Positions 63,745 to 64,000 of a stretch of 64,000 bases of DNA are shown piece by piece. The notes under the pieces are model-generated. The model searched no databases. It was given only the letters and a program-made list of their open reading frames with translations, and was not told the DNA's origin. Location of the stretch: positions 51,702,746 through 51,766,745 of the forward strand of contig OX345636.1 in the NCBI GenBank assembly GCA_947044365.1, given 5' to 3'. Source of the stretch: Petrosia ficiformis (lineage: Eukaryota; Porifera; Demospongiae; Haplosclerida; Petrosiidae). Each line of letters opens with the position of its first letter. The stretch's first letter is position 1. Both the position numbers and the translations under genes were made by a program.

Positions 63745-64000
63745 CTGCTATATATAATATATTCTATACCTAACATGAACATCAATGTTTCCTGATATCT
63801 ATGGCCTTATCCATTTGTCTCCATCTTTTTTCAATTTACAACTTGACTGTGCATGCTCAGACTGATGCAATCTATTATGAATATCATTATAGGTCTTATA
63901 TCAGCCCTGTGGTTTCATATCCACCAGTGGTTGGGTGTATATCACGTATATACATGTAACACCTGTCGGTAACTTTGATGTGGCTGTTAGCTATGGTATA

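Overview
This is an AT-rich, repeat-laden animal nuclear DNA segment. Genes are split into short exons with GT-AG introns. The best-supported host gene is COP9 signalosome subunit 2 (COPS2/CSN2). It is followed downstream by exons of Calx-beta domains, a domain abundant in sponge aggregation-factor proteins. Together with intron-rich architecture, extreme abundance of the palindrome TACATGTA, and pogo/pipsqueak, hAT, piggyBac-like and Mutator-like relics, this suggests a marine invertebrate. A demosponge is my best guess; this is inference, not proof. No bacterial-style operon, rRNA or CRISPR array is visible.

Layout. 0-10 kb: almost entirely non-autonomous DNA transposons and tandem repeats, with one short Fic-like reading frame inside a repeat-bounded segment (5.6-6.8 kb), a TTAA-flanked piggyBac-type element (7.4-8.5 kb) and a CpG-dense ACGCGT array (4.2-4.4 kb). 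10-27 kb: a probable minus-strand gene with a short first exon at 27.1 kb and small phase-0 exons at 22.9, 15.4 and 10.6 kb that look like single ankyrin repeats; its introns hold foldback elements and a 1.8 kb tandem duplication (16.7-20.9 kb). 27.4-30 kb: a dead minus-strand hAT transposase. 30-32 kb: foldback and dispersed repeats.

32.1-43.4 kb: COPS2 on the plus strand, eleven recognisable exons. The exon(s) for about 62 very conserved residues after exon 3 cannot be found, and the normal C-terminal exon is not found either. Its introns carry a second hAT relic, a TA-flanked element, a 168-bp satellite, a 262-bp near-perfect palindrome, a 128-bp tandem repeat and a tRNA-like sequence.

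43.4-47.6 kb: two 81-bp, nearly identical inverted arms enclose a broken pogo/pipsqueak transposase and, unexpectedly, a Calx-beta-like exon. 47-50 kb: Calx-beta exons separated by very long TATG/CATA microsatellites. One duplicated exon pair carries complementary lesions (frameshift in one, destroyed splice donor in the other) and a later exon has an in-frame stop, so this locus looks decayed or recently rearranged.

50.4-54 kb: a 360-residue intronless reading frame that I cannot assign to a family, flanked by inverted repeat copies and carrying a possible PD-(D/E)XK nuclease signature. It is the best candidate here for something undescribed. 54-64 kb: segmental direct repeats, several DNA-transposon families and a triplicated minus-strand segment containing a zinc-binding Mutator/Kolobok-like transposase fragment with repeated acidic exons.
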